Assembly: GCA_964476515.1 (NCBI GenBank)
Contig: CAYZAY010000039.1
Location: 1 to 20,197, forward strand
Source of the DNA: JASMHC01 sp964476515
Lineage (GTDB): Bacteria > Pseudomonadota > Alphaproteobacteria > Rhodobacterales > Rhodobacteraceae
DNA: 20,197 bases
Reading direction: 5' to 3'
Shown here: positions 7,546-15,035 of the stretch, in pieces
Layout of the letters: every line of letters starts with the position of its first letter
Numbering within the stretch: the first letter of the stretch is position 1
Position numbers and translations under genes: made by a program
The notes under the pieces: model-generated
Databases searched by the model: none
What the model saw: only the letters and a program-made list of their open reading frames with translations
Told to the model about the DNA's origin: nothing

Positions 7546-8327
7546 CAGAGCATTCCCTCAAGATCAGAGAGCGCTTTGTAGGCGGTCAGATCAGCCACCA
7601 TCGGGGTTACGGATATATAGCCATCCAGATTTACACCTGCATCGGTATCTTGGCCTACAGGTGCACGCTGGTCACCGCCCTTGATCCAAAGGAAGCGACG
7701 GCCTGAGGGCGAGTGATGCGGCTCAGCGCCGAAGTTGGTGCCTTCACGACGACCTTGGCGGACAGCTTTGGTGCCTTTGACGTCTGCTGCCGGAACCGGC
7801 GGGAAGTTGACGTTGTAAAACAGGTTGTATTCGCCGCTAGCCGTAAGGCCCGCATCAAGGATTTTGCGAATGGTAGAAGCACCGTGAACGCGGGATGCTT
7901 CAAACGGATCATCGGCGTTCACGTTTTGAGGTCCGTAGTACTGTGACAGCGCAATCGCGGGCACACCCTGAAGCGCCGCTTCCATCGCCCCGCCAATAGT
8001 GCCGGAATAAAGCGTGTTTTCCGCAGAGTTGTTGCCGCGGTTCACACCGGACAACACCAGATCAGGGCGATTGTCTTTCATCACGTCGTGCAGAGCGACC
8101 AGAACACAGTCTGCTGGGCTGCCTTCGGCTGCAAATCGGCGGCTACCCATTTGCGAAACCATCATTGGATGGGTGTAGCTGATGCAGTGGCCCACGCCCG
8201 ATTGTTCAAATGCGGGGGCGACGGTCCAAACTTCTCCGTCCGGTCCAGCGATTTCATTGGCGATTTGCGCCATGACCTCTAGCCCGGGCGCGTTAATGCC
8301 GTCGTCGTTGGTGATAAGTATGCGCAT
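7545..8327 (-). CDS. surE: 5'/3'-nucleotidase SurE
   Basis: Metal-dependent phosphatase acting on nucleoside monophosphates and short polyphosphate, associated with survival in stationary phase. The start used here is the ATG at 8327, giving MRILITNDDG with metal-binding D8-D9 and 260 residues; AGAGGG lies seven bases upstream. The open frame reaches back to 8357 (ten extra residues), but those do not fit the family. The loop around S43 (PAFEQSGVGHCIS) and the motif SGVNRGNNSAENTLYSGTIGGA with its metal-binding Asn are intact. It is the first gene of the surE-pcm-nlpD run. Confidence 0.95.
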   Translation of the reverse strand: MRILITNDDGINAPGLEVMAQIANEIAGPDGEVWTVAPAFEQSGVGHCISYTHPMMVSQMGSRRFAAEGSPADCVLVALHDVMKDNRPDLVLSGVNRGNNSAENTLYSGTIGGAMEAALQGVPAIALSQYYGPQNVNADDPFEASRVHGASTIRKILDAGLTASGEYNLFYNVNFPPVPAADVKGTKAVRQGRREGTNFGAEPHHSPSGRRFLWIKGGDQRAPVGQDTDAGVNLDGYISVTPMVADLTAYKALSDLEGML

Positions 8328-8443
8328 GCCCGAACCCTCTACGCGTCTGTTGCGCAACCTTTAGGTCAGAGCGAAGACTGCAGCAAGCCTTGGAGGCCCT
8401 ACTGGACCTTGCAAAAACAAACCGATTCTATTTTGCAACGCCC

Positions 8444-9103
8444 TTACAGCAAGCCCGCTACGGTTAGCAGGCGTTTGGCTTCGTCATTGATGTCATGCAA
8501 CGGCGCGCGATCCTCACCGGGGAAGAAACGGGCGCGCAGGGCTGTTGCCATCGGCCTTGGTTCAAGGATCTGGACCTTTGGACCTGTGTTAACGGTTTCG
8601 GCCTGCCAAGACTTGGCCAGCGCAATTTGCGCGGCTTTGCTTGCGCCGTAAGACCCAAAAAACTTATCGCCGGTCTTGTTGTCATCAAAGAACAACGCCG
8701 TGCCGTCTTCGCCAAGCAAAGGGGCCACGAAGGGGATCAAGCGGCCAACGGCCTTGGCGTTGATGTCCATTGACCTTTCAAAGTCCTTGAAGTTCAGGTG
8801 CGCCGTTGGATTAAGAGGGGCCGCGTGAATGGCTGTGTGCGCCCAGACCGAGATGCCGCCCCAGCGGTCAAAGATCGACCGGCATAGCTGGGCCATCGCG
8901 TCTTCTACAAGGATATCCATAGGCGCAAGGGTCGCCTGACCGCCCGCTTCCTTAATGCGATCATCCAATTCTTCCAAGGCGCCAGTGGTACGGCCCACGG
9001 CGATAATGTGATGAGTTGGGGCCAACGCATGCGCAAGAGCAGCGCCCAGGCCACGCGAAGCGCCGGTAACAAGGGCGACGGGCTTTTGGATTTCCTGTGT
9101 CAT
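8444..9103 (-). CDS. Short-chain dehydrogenase/reductase family protein with altered active site
   Basis: Rossmann-fold protein of 219 residues. The cofactor loop TGASRGLG is at 13-20, and GRTT near 37-40 suggests NADP preference. The YxxxK pair is Y152 and K156 (YGASKAA). The usual NNAG is replaced by WAHTA (87-91). The catalytic serine expected about 13 residues before the tyrosine is not there: the strand reads ALFFDDNKTG (136-145), putting F139 or D140 at that place. It may be a reductase with altered chemistry or a non-catalytic relative; substrate unknown. No clear Shine-Dalgarno is seen before the ATG. It lies upstream of surE on the same strand (116 bases) and diverges from bioY. Confidence 0.82.
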   Translation of the reverse strand: MTQEIQKPVALVTGASRGLGAALAHALAPTHHIIAVGRTTGALEELDDRIKEAGGQATLAPMDILVEDAMAQLCRSIFDRWGGISVWAHTAIHAAPLNPTAHLNFKDFERSMDINAKAVGRLIPFVAPLLGEDGTALFFDDNKTGDKFFGSYGASKAAQIALAKSWQAETVNTGPKVQILEPRPMATALRARFFPGEDRAPLHDINDEAKRLLTVAGLL

Positions 9104-9151
9104 AAGGTGGCAATCCCATTGGTCGCTACGTAATTCAAGGGCTTTTGCTTG

Positions 9152-9178
9152 ACTTTTTCGCAGTTGCGGCGAAAAAGT
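9152..9178. promoter_or_regulatory. Perfect inverted repeat upstream of bioY
   Basis: ACTTTTTCGC (9152-9161) and GCGAAAAAGT (9169-9178) are perfect 10-base complements around a 7-base loop, 35 bases before the bioY start. TTGACT, a good -35 hexamer, begins at 9149 and overlaps the left arm. The repeat could be an operator or a leader hairpin. It does not resemble the TTAT-ATAA type BioR box. No clear -10 was found. Confidence 0.5.
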
Positions 9179-9213
9179 GCCGTCAAAGGTTTACGAAAGG
9201 GAAGGAAACCCAA

Positions 9214-9798
9214 ATGGCGCTTGAAAACACACTCATTCAGACAGATAGTCTGGTGCGCAAATCAGCTCTGGTACTCGGCGGCTCACTTCTGATCGCAATT
9301 GCGGCTCAGGTCAGTGTTCCAATGTATCCGGTGCCAATGACCCTGCAAACGCTAGCAATCTTGCTGGTTGGCTTTGCTATGGGCTCGCGCCTTGGTGCGC
9401 TGACCGTTGCAGCATATCTGGCAGAGGGCCTTGTTGGTCTTCCAGTATTTGCAAACGGCATGAACGGCGCGGCATTTGCTGGCCCGACCGCTGGCTTCCT
9501 TGTCGGTTTCATTGGTCTTGCATGGATGGCAGGCTTTGCCGCTGAACGTGGTCTTGCAAAAGGCGTCGTCGGCACCGTAATCGCAGCGATCATCGCTTCG
9601 GCAGCGCTTTATATCCCAGGGATCCTGTGGCCAATGACCGTCGCAGGCGCAACCGGCATCGAAGCTGGCTGGATCGCTCGTGACTTTGGGTCGTACTACT
9701 GGGCGTACTTCATGGCTCCGTTTCTGATCGGTGACACTGTGAAAGCAATCATTGCAGCACTGATCGTAAACGGTGGCCGCAAGGCGCTTAACAAATAA
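9214..9798 (+). CDS. bioY: Biotin transporter BioY
   Basis: Integral membrane biotin-binding S component of the ECF type, 194 residues, about six membrane helices. Family features: SLLIAIAAQVSVPMYPVPMT near the N-terminus (biotin-site loop), TLAILLVGFAMGSRLG, and GPTAGFLVGFIGLAWMAG. The frame is open back to 9145, but GGAAGGA sits just before the ATG at 9214 and the family starts there, so the 23 upstream residues are excluded. No bioM or bioN is adjacent, so it is a solitary BioY; some alphaproteobacterial BioY proteins work without a dedicated energising module, while others share one. The gene is monocistronic, with a hairpin upstream and a strong terminator downstream. Confidence 0.93.
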   Translation: MALENTLIQTDSLVRKSALVLGGSLLIAIAAQVSVPMYPVPMTLQTLAILLVGFAMGSRLGALTVAAYLAEGLVGLPVFANGMNGAAFAGPTAGFLVGFIGLAWMAGFAAERGLAKGVVGTVIAAIIASAALYIPGILWPMTVAGATGIEAGWIARDFGSYYWAYFMAPFLIGDTVKAIIAALIVNGGRKALNK

Positions 9799-9818
9799 GC
9801 CAACACACTAAAGAATTC

Positions 9819-9852
9819 AAAAAGGCCGCTCCAGTTCGGGGCGGCCTTTTTT
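9819..9852 (+). terminator. Rho-independent terminator of bioY
   Basis: AAAAAGGCCGC (9819-9829) pairs perfectly with GCGGCCTTTTT (9841-9851); the stem extends inward by a T-G wobble and two C-G pairs, leaving a five-base loop. The T-run follows immediately. It starts 20 bases after the bioY stop. The A-run on the other side could let it act for transcription coming from the sulfotransferase side too. Confidence 0.92.
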
Positions 9853-9900
9853 GATGGCGGATCAAATCTGGACGGATTTTAGTGTCCCTTTCGCAATGAT

Positions 9901-10800
9901 CTAAGATTGCGCTAATTCTGCATTTCGTTTCCACAGATCGGGAACCGCATCACAAAATCGGGAAAACACAAATTCGTAGGTGGGGCTCAAGCTTTGCGCT
10001 AATTGTTTTTTCAGTTCTAGCGGGACGTTGTCTGTCAAACGGTCTGAGCCATTCACAATTTTCGAAAACTCTGCAGGGTGGCTTGGTACGCCCAAAAAGC
10101 TGCACAACTTGTCAATCTCACTTTGCTGAAACAGGGTTTCGTAAAAGAATACGGCGATGCGATTGCTATCGACTTCGTTGTCCAGCGCCGTTAGAGGCCG
10201 ATGATAGTCTGAGTGTAAAAGATGAAGCGGCTCGGCGCCGTTCAATGTGTCGAAAACCACCTGTTTTGGCGTTTGATTGTCCTGTAGTATATTTATGTAC
10301 ATTCGAGCAGCTGAAAGAATGCGTTCAACCGGATCTCTTAGGATGAGAATAAAACGCGAGTTTGGTGACAGGGCATTCATTTCGGCAAATGTATTCTGGC
10401 CCAGAAGCATGTAGTTCGGATTTACTTCGCCAACCGCTTGTTCCCCGTGCCAGTTAGTAAACAGGGCGGTTGCGTGATCTCGGTGATCATTTCGCGGGCT
10501 TAGGACAGCTCTTGTACGTGCTGCCCACTCAAGAGATGCAGGATTGCTTTTAAGCAACGCCACTAGTTCCAATCTTACGCGTTCAAAGATCTTCCCCAAT
10601 CTGGAGTCGGGCAATCCGAATTGATCGAATGGGTCACGCACACGGTTCCAATGATCTTGCTCCTTGTGGATTGGAACCTTCACATTTGGATGCTTGCTTA
10701 GGTAATCGTGCACCCATGACGTGCCAGCTTTTTGGGCGCCTAAGATGTAGAACAGGCAGGCGGGATCTTTGAAGCGACTGTCATAGTCGGTGTCTGTCAT
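9901..10800 (-). CDS. Sulfotransferase family protein
   Basis: Predicted PAPS-dependent sulfotransferase of 299 residues. The 5'-phosphosulfate loop FYILGAQKAGTSWVHDYL covers about 17-34 (core GAQKAGTSW, 21-29). The 3'-phosphate-binding segment is RFILILRDPVERILSAARMY (149-168), with R155 and S163 at the usual positions. No membrane anchor is predicted, unlike Golgi enzymes, so it is probably cytoplasmic; substrate unknown (glycan, lipid or small molecule). AGAGGA lies just before the ATG. The gene stands alone between the bioY terminator and the amino acid ABC operon. Lines inside it have about 37-50% G+C by direct count, against 58% in a pyrG line, suggesting acquisition by transfer. Confidence 0.82.
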   Translation of the reverse strand: MTDTDYDSRFKDPACLFYILGAQKAGTSWVHDYLSKHPNVKVPIHKEQDHWNRVRDPFDQFGLPDSRLGKIFERVRLELVALLKSNPASLEWAARTRAVLSPRNDHRDHATALFTNWHGEQAVGEVNPNYMLLGQNTFAEMNALSPNSRFILILRDPVERILSAARMYINILQDNQTPKQVVFDTLNGAEPLHLLHSDYHRPLTALDNEVDSNRIAVFFYETLFQQSEIDKLCSFLGVPSHPAEFSKIVNGSDRLTDNVPLELKKQLAQSLSPTYEFVFSRFCDAVPDLWKRNAELAQS

Positions 10801-10935
10801 AGATCCTCTAACCCGCAGAGTTTATCTCAAAAGCTCGTACGTTCATGTTTAAATGAAGCCTAATTCAAGACCTATCAGTTGTCCTTATAATATTTCAACC
10901 GATCAGATCGGCTCAAAAAACTGCGCTATAAAATG

Positions 10936-11742
10936 TCACCTAATCAAGTTTGGACGAATCTTCATTTTACGTCGTTCGTTCTGTGGCAGATGTCTGTTGA
11001 GCCGCTTGTTAACGGCCCCGTAGGCGCCAATCACCAGAAGCGTCCAGACTATGAAATAGGCCGCTAGGATCGGGTAGGGAACGAACGGGTTAAATGTCTT
11101 ATCCGCAAAGTAGTTCGCGTAATAGAGAGCGTCTCCGCGTTGTTGAAATGCAGGAAAGCCTGAAAAGAAGACCAAAGTCGTTGCGTGGAACAGAAAGATC
11201 GCTTCGTTTGTGTAGGCGGGCCATGCAAGACGTAGCATCGTTGGCCACGTGATTTTGCGGAAACGATTTAAGCCAGAAAAACCGTAGGCATCTGCAGCCT
11301 CGATATCGCCCTTTGGGATGGACAGCAGTGCGCCATAGAAGATTTCACCTGAATAGGCGGCGGTGTTCAAAAGAAGCACAACAAGTGCACCTGCCCACGC
11401 CGATGTTAACGGGGAAAAGAACGGGACGGCCTGTTTGAGGCTGAGAAACAGGAAATAGGCGAAGAAGAACTGAATAAAAAGCGGAGAGCCACGGAAGACG
11501 AATATAAACCATTCCGCTGGCTTGCGTATCCAGGTTGAACGCGATGCTTTTCCGACCGCAACTGCTGTTGCGAGGAAAAACCCAGAAACCAGCGCCACGA
11601 CGCCGAAATAGATGTTCCACAACATACCAGAGCCGATCAGAGTGACCTGTTGGCAAATCGTGAAATCAGTCCGAGGCAGCAGCCGTTCTCCAAAGCCAAT
11701 TGACCTAAAGCTGTAATCCGCGATGACGTCCCAACAGCTCAT
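10936..11742 (-). CDS. Amino acid ABC transporter permease (HisM/ArtM-like)
   Basis: Membrane subunit of a polar amino acid importer, 268 residues. Helices begin around residue 40; the coupling (EAA-type) motif GALLSIPKGDIEAADAYG is at 137-154, followed by about two more helices. The first 35 residues are an extra N-terminal segment with C3 and C30 (TDFTICQQ) that standard HisM lacks. The C-terminus is basic. It overlaps the other permease gene by 4 bp, so the pair is translationally coupled and presumably forms a heterodimer. It is the last gene of the ATPase, binding protein, permease, permease operon. Confidence 0.87.
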   Translation of the reverse strand: MSCWDVIADYSFRSIGFGERLLPRTDFTICQQVTLIGSGMLWNIYFGVVALVSGFFLATAVAVGKASRSTWIRKPAEWFIFVFRGSPLFIQFFFAYFLFLSLKQAVPFFSPLTSAWAGALVVLLLNTAAYSGEIFYGALLSIPKGDIEAADAYGFSGLNRFRKITWPTMLRLAWPAYTNEAIFLFHATTLVFFSGFPAFQQRGDALYYANYFADKTFNPFVPYPILAAYFIVWTLLVIGAYGAVNKRLNRHLPQNERRKMKIRPNLIR

Positions 11743-12623
11743 GTCGCGGCCTTTCGTTGGGCTTCACCACCGGCAGTGGCCTGTCCATGTGTAAGACGCT
11801 TCATAATTCGGCCAAGGACGACTTCGGAAACCTTTGTGAAGGCCAGATAGAATACCAGCAGCGCGAAGAAATACTGCATGCGCCAGTCGCCATGAGGGTA
11901 GTCCGTGAACTTCGGGTTTTTGGTGCTGCCCAGCTCGCGCGCCCAATAGACGATGTCTTCGACGCCAAGTAGGAACAATAACGGGGTGGCTTTGATCAGT
12001 ACCATCCAGAGGTTTGACAGGCCGGGCAGGGCGTAGACCCACATTTGCGGCACAAGGATACGCCAGAAGGTTTGGCGATGGGACATTCCATAGGCCTCGG
12101 CTGTTTCCAACTGGCCCTTGGGGACGGCACGCATGGCGCCAAACAGAACGTTTGCAGCAAAGGCGCCGAATACGATTGCGAAGGTTAGAACCGCCAGAAA
12201 GAACCCGTAGGTTTCGTGTATCCATTGCGGCGCATTGCCGAGCGGCAGTTTGGCTGCCTGACACACGATGAAATCGCTGCCTTGGCGGATAGGTTCATCC
12301 CAGTCGGGGCATTTGACCTTGTGGCGGAGATACTCAAACGCCTGATCCAATGCGATGACGAAGAAAAGAAAGAACGCGATGTCGGGGACGCCGCGGACGA
12401 TGGCGATGTAGCCTTTGCCCAACCAACTGATCGGGGCAATGCGTGACCGCGCGATAGACGCGCCGCCAAAGCCGAATGCAAGGGCGGTTGGGGCTGTGAT
12501 CGCCAAAAGAATGAGGACGGTTGCGAAGGAACCATAGAATGAGAAATGCTTGCCCGTGGTCAGGTAGCATGACAGCCATTGAAGTTGGCCTAGCGTATCG
12601 GGATCAGAGCAAAAACTAAACAT
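11739..12623 (-). CDS. Amino acid ABC transporter permease (HisQ/ArtQ-like)
   Basis: Membrane subunit of the same importer, 294 residues, larger than the usual 220-240. The EAA-type motif GAMRAVPKGQLETAEAYG lies at 162-179 and the partner-helix segment SNLWMVLIKATPL follows. Extra material: an N-terminal stretch with C5 and C19, and a probable periplasmic insert at about 95-138 with C105 (KCPDWDE) and C121 (SDFIVCQAA). The second part recalls the TDFTICQQ segment of the companion permease. No clear Shine-Dalgarno precedes the ATG; a hairpin lies 11 bases upstream. The charged C-terminal tail is Gly/Ala/Arg rich. Confidence 0.87.
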   Translation of the reverse strand: MFSFCSDPDTLGQLQWLSCYLTTGKHFSFYGSFATVLILLAITAPTALAFGFGGASIARSRIAPISWLGKGYIAIVRGVPDIAFFLFFVIALDQAFEYLRHKVKCPDWDEPIRQGSDFIVCQAAKLPLGNAPQWIHETYGFFLAVLTFAIVFGAFAANVLFGAMRAVPKGQLETAEAYGMSHRQTFWRILVPQMWVYALPGLSNLWMVLIKATPLLFLLGVEDIVYWARELGSTKNPKFTDYPHGDWRMQYFFALLVFYLAFTKVSEVVLGRIMKRLTHGQATAGGEAQRKAAT

Positions 12624-12634
12624 ATCAAAGAATT

Positions 12635-12661
12635 AGCCCACACAGTTAGACTGTGCGGGCT
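12635..12661 (-). other. Hairpin between binding-protein and permease genes
   Basis: AGCCCACACAGT (12635-12646) and ACTGTGCGGGCT (12650-12661) are near-perfect complements with a 3-base loop. Read as - strand RNA, the single mismatch becomes a G-U pair, giving a 12-bp stem. No U-run follows. It lies nine bases after the binding-protein stop. Stem-loops here commonly protect the binding-protein mRNA and lower permease expression, which I infer as its role. Confidence 0.65.
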
Positions 12662-12670
12662 GATCATATT

Positions 12671-13393
12671 TTACTGCCAGGTCGATGCAACTTCCCATTT
12701 TTCAATGAGAGCGTTAAGCGTGCCGTCGTCTTTCATAGACTGGATTGCTGCGTTGAATTTCTCGCGCAGCTCGCCGTCGCTTTCACGGATACCCATGCCA
12801 ACGCCGCCGCCAATCTGTTCTTGTCTTTCAAGCAGAACCATTCCGTCCTGACCTGCGAAAGAAGCCAGATAGCTTTGGTCGGCCAGAACCGCGTCAGCTT
12901 CGCCGTTACGAACGGCCGATACAGTTTCTTCTGGTGTTGCAAATTCGATCAGTGACCAGCCAGCGTTGGCAATGAATGCCGCCTGAATGGTTGCTGTCTG
13001 AGCTGCGATAACACCGCTGGTGACGTCAAGGCCGCTATCCATTGCAAGGAATACAGATGGATCTGGCGGAGTGTACGCTTGTGTGAAGTCGATCACTTCG
13101 TCACGTTCATCGGTGACGGACATGCCAGCGATGATTGTGTCGTAGTTACCCGAAACGAGGTTTGGAATGATCGAATCCCATTCGTTTGTAACCCATGTGC
13201 AGGTCAGTTCAGCGCGGGCGCAAAGTTCATCGCCCAAATCACGCTCAAAGCCGTCAACTTCGCCGGCGTCGTTGATAAAGTTCCAAGGGGCATAGGCGCC
13301 CTCGGTGCCCATACGGACAACTGAGTGGTCGTCAGCCATTACCATGCCAGCGGTCATCGCCAGTACAGCTGTTGATAAAACTAGTTTTTTCAT
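12671..13393 (-). CDS. Periplasmic amino acid-binding protein (HisJ/ArgT/LAO family)
   Basis: Solute-binding protein of 240 residues. The Sec signal peptide is MKKLVLSTAVLAMTAGMVMA, with probable cleavage after residue 20. Family-3 binding-protein features: GTEGAYAPWNF (29-39), IIAGMSVTDERDEVIDF (87-103) with R97 as the likely carboxylate-binding arginine, and a VWDS-like region replaced by EWDSIIPNL. C58 and C65 match the conserved disulfide of HisJ/LAO proteins. GGGAG precedes the ATG. It comes 13 bases after the ATPase gene and before the permeases. The substrate is likely a basic or opine-type amino acid, but this cannot be settled from motifs. Confidence 0.9.
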   Translation of the reverse strand: MKKLVLSTAVLAMTAGMVMADDHSVVRMGTEGAYAPWNFINDAGEVDGFERDLGDELCARAELTCTWVTNEWDSIIPNLVSGNYDTIIAGMSVTDERDEVIDFTQAYTPPDPSVFLAMDSGLDVTSGVIAAQTATIQAAFIANAGWSLIEFATPEETVSAVRNGEADAVLADQSYLASFAGQDGMVLLERQEQIGGGVGMGIRESDGELREKFNAAIQSMKDDGTLNALIEKWEVASTWQ

Positions 13394-13406
13394 TGTTTTC
13401 TCCCAG

Positions 13407-14183
13407 TTAGGCGTGAGACGTCGCAGACAAGAATCCCTGCAACCTCTCGGTTTGGGGCGAACCGAACAGACTGCTCGGCGGCCCTTGTTCCTCGATCCGG
13501 CCCTGATGCAAGAACACTACGTGATCCGACACATCATGGGCCATTTTCATATCGTGCGTCACCAAAAGCATGGTGCGCCCTTCTGAGGCCAAGTCTTTGA
13601 TAACTTTGACCACTTCCTGCTCCAACTCGGGATCGAGAGCCGAGGTGGGTTCATCAAATAACAGCGCTTCGGGTTCCATACATAGCGCGCGGGCAATTGC
13701 TGCGCGTTGCTGTTGACCGCCCGAAAGCTGCGCAGGCCAAACATCGCATTTGTCACCGATGCCGACCTTATCCAGATATTTACGTGCTGCCGCTTCAGCT
13801 TCGTCACGGTCGCGTCCAAGAACAGTCACAGGGGCTTCCATCACGTTTTGAAGAATCGTCATGTGTGCCCACAGATTGAACTGTTGAAACACCATCGACA
13901 GGTTTGTGCGAATGCGAAGGATCTGCTTTTGGTCCGCTGGACGGCGATGTAACCCTTCGCCCTTCCACGTCACAGGCTCTCCTTTAAAAAGAAGCTCGCC
14001 TTGTTGGCTGTCTTCCAAAAGATTGGCGCACCGAAGCAATGTCGATTTTCCAGAGCCGGAAGAACCGATCAGAGACACAACGTCGCCTTTATGTGCAGCG
14101 ATATCGACGCCCTTAAGCACTTCTAGTTCGCCGTAGCTTTTGTGCAGGTCGCGTATTTCGATAACCGGCGTGGTATCCGCCAT
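13407..14183 (-). CDS. Amino acid ABC transporter ATP-binding protein (HisP-like)
   Basis: ATPase of the importer, 258 residues, the usual HisP/OccP size. Walker A GSSGSGKST (40-48), signature LSGGQQQRAAIARAL, Walker B ALLFDEPTSALD, and switch histidine in LLVTHDMKMAHDV. The HisP-type insert before the Q-loop is present (RIRTNLSMVFQQFNLWAHMT). GGGGA precedes the ATG. It is the first gene of the operon. A hairpin at 14269-14293 separates it from the upstream gene run, so it probably has its own promoter in 14184-14268, though no clear -35/-10 pair could be assigned. Confidence 0.93.
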   Translation of the reverse strand: MADTTPVIEIRDLHKSYGELEVLKGVDIAAHKGDVVSLIGSSGSGKSTLLRCANLLEDSQQGELLFKGEPVTWKGEGLHRRPADQKQILRIRTNLSMVFQQFNLWAHMTILQNVMEAPVTVLGRDRDEAEAAARKYLDKVGIGDKCDVWPAQLSGGQQQRAAIARALCMEPEALLFDEPTSALDPELEQEVVKVIKDLASEGRTMLLVTHDMKMAHDVSDHVVFLHQGRIEEQGPPSSLFGSPQTERLQGFLSATSHA

Positions 14184-14268
14184 ATTTTCCCCGTCTTCTT
14201 TATTGAGCTACCAAGTTAGCAGAGCCCAGCGCTGACGCACATGCAACCGTTAAATCGCAGATTTTGCA

Positions 14269-14293
14269 AGCGGAATTGGAAATACATTCCGCT
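14269..14293 (-). terminator. Hairpin after the rlmJ-to-PhnD-like run
   Basis: AGCGGAAT (14269-14276) and ATTCCGCT (14286-14293) are perfect complements around a 9-base loop, eight bases after the stop of the PhnD-like gene. It lacks a T-run, so if it terminates transcription it does so weakly or with Rho. Confidence 0.45.
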
Positions 14294-14300
14294 GGGTCAA

Positions 14301-15035
14301 TCAGGTTTGCTTTTCAGGGGGCAGGGGAATGGCCAAATAGTCAGCTGCCGGAATGTCGATCAATGCCTTGATATGAAGCAATTCGCGTTGCTTGGGGTCC
14401 AGTTGGCTTATTGCTGTTCGAACAGCATCACGAATGGCCGCCGCATCTTGAGTGAGCGACGTGATATACGGCAACCCCGGGGTCGGGGTCGTTCGTTCAA
14501 CCACCCGTAGTTCCGCGGCGAAATCATCGTATTTGTGGATAAGATCCCACGTCAGCCCATCAAGACACGCAATGTCTGCCGCGCCGGACGCGACCATCTT
14601 GGCTGAATTCGCATGTCCACCCGAGCGTACCAGTGCTTTGGCAGACGCACCGCTGGGAACATGAGACCAAAAAGCCGCCCAGCCCGATTGTGAATGGGTG
14701 TCGTTATAAGCCAGCGAGAGTGTTCCCAAATCTGATAGCTCGGCGGCCGAGTCCTGCCTTGCGACGATCACGCTGTGATAATAGCCGGGCGGACAATTCA
14801 TAAGTCCGTAATCGGGCGTTCCAACCAGTTGCACGTTTTTGTGCAGTTGGGACCGGTAGGGTAGCCCACATGTCTGTGCGAACAGTAGATCGGGTGAACG
14901 CCAGATCTCCCAAAAGTCCATGTCACGGGTAAGCTCAGTTGGCCCAGCCCCCAAATTAGATCGAATCAATGACCAAAACGCGTCGGTTGCCTCTGAAACT
15001 TCATGCCGGTCGTACATTCCGAGCATTGCGATCAT
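14301..15035 (-). CDS. PhnD-like (phosphate/phosphonate) binding-fold protein without signal peptide
   Basis: Protein of 244 residues that resembles the periplasmic phosphate/phosphonate-binding PhnD family. It opens with MIAMLGMYDRHEVSEATDAFW, which forms the first strand and helix of the fold, and contains VQLVGTPDYG, YYHSVIVARQDS, LAYNDTHSQSGW and SGAADIACLDGLTW, all positioned as in that family. No hydrophobic leader or lipobox exists upstream in the frame, because the ATG overlaps the preceding stop by 4 bp (ATGA). It therefore appears cytoplasmic unless exported another way. No permease or ATPase of the Phn type is adjacent. It is the last gene of the rlmJ, DUF1330, TerB-like, PhnD-like run. 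Ligand and role unknown. Confidence 0.78.
   Translation of the reverse strand: MIAMLGMYDRHEVSEATDAFWSLIRSNLGAGPTELTRDMDFWEIWRSPDLLFAQTCGLPYRSQLHKNVQLVGTPDYGLMNCPPGYYHSVIVARQDSAAELSDLGTLSLAYNDTHSQSGWAAFWSHVPSGASAKALVRSGGHANSAKMVASGAADIACLDGLTWDLIHKYDDFAAELRVVERTTPTPGLPYITSLTQDAAAIRDAVRTAISQLDPKQRELLHIKALIDIPAADYLAIPLPPEKQT

Noticed and set aside
8328..8357. Ten-residue extension of SurE
   Set aside because: SurE proteins start at MRILITNDDG, and AGAGGG is correctly spaced for that ATG.
9145..9213. Upstream extension of bioY
   Set aside because: The 23 extra residues run through the hairpin and are not membrane-protein-like; GGAAGGA lies just before ATG 9214.
9104..9213. BioR-type operator upstream of bioY
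   Set aside because: No TTAT-ATAA-like palindrome was seen; the repeat present has a different sequence.
10898..10910. CCGATC-A-GATCGG palindrome as terminator of the amino acid ABC operon
   Set aside because: The arms are only six bases, with no T-run in the right place; too weak to call.
9853..10935. Genomic island or prophage around the sulfotransferase
   Set aside because: Only one gene is compositionally odd; no integrase, tRNA or direct repeats were found.
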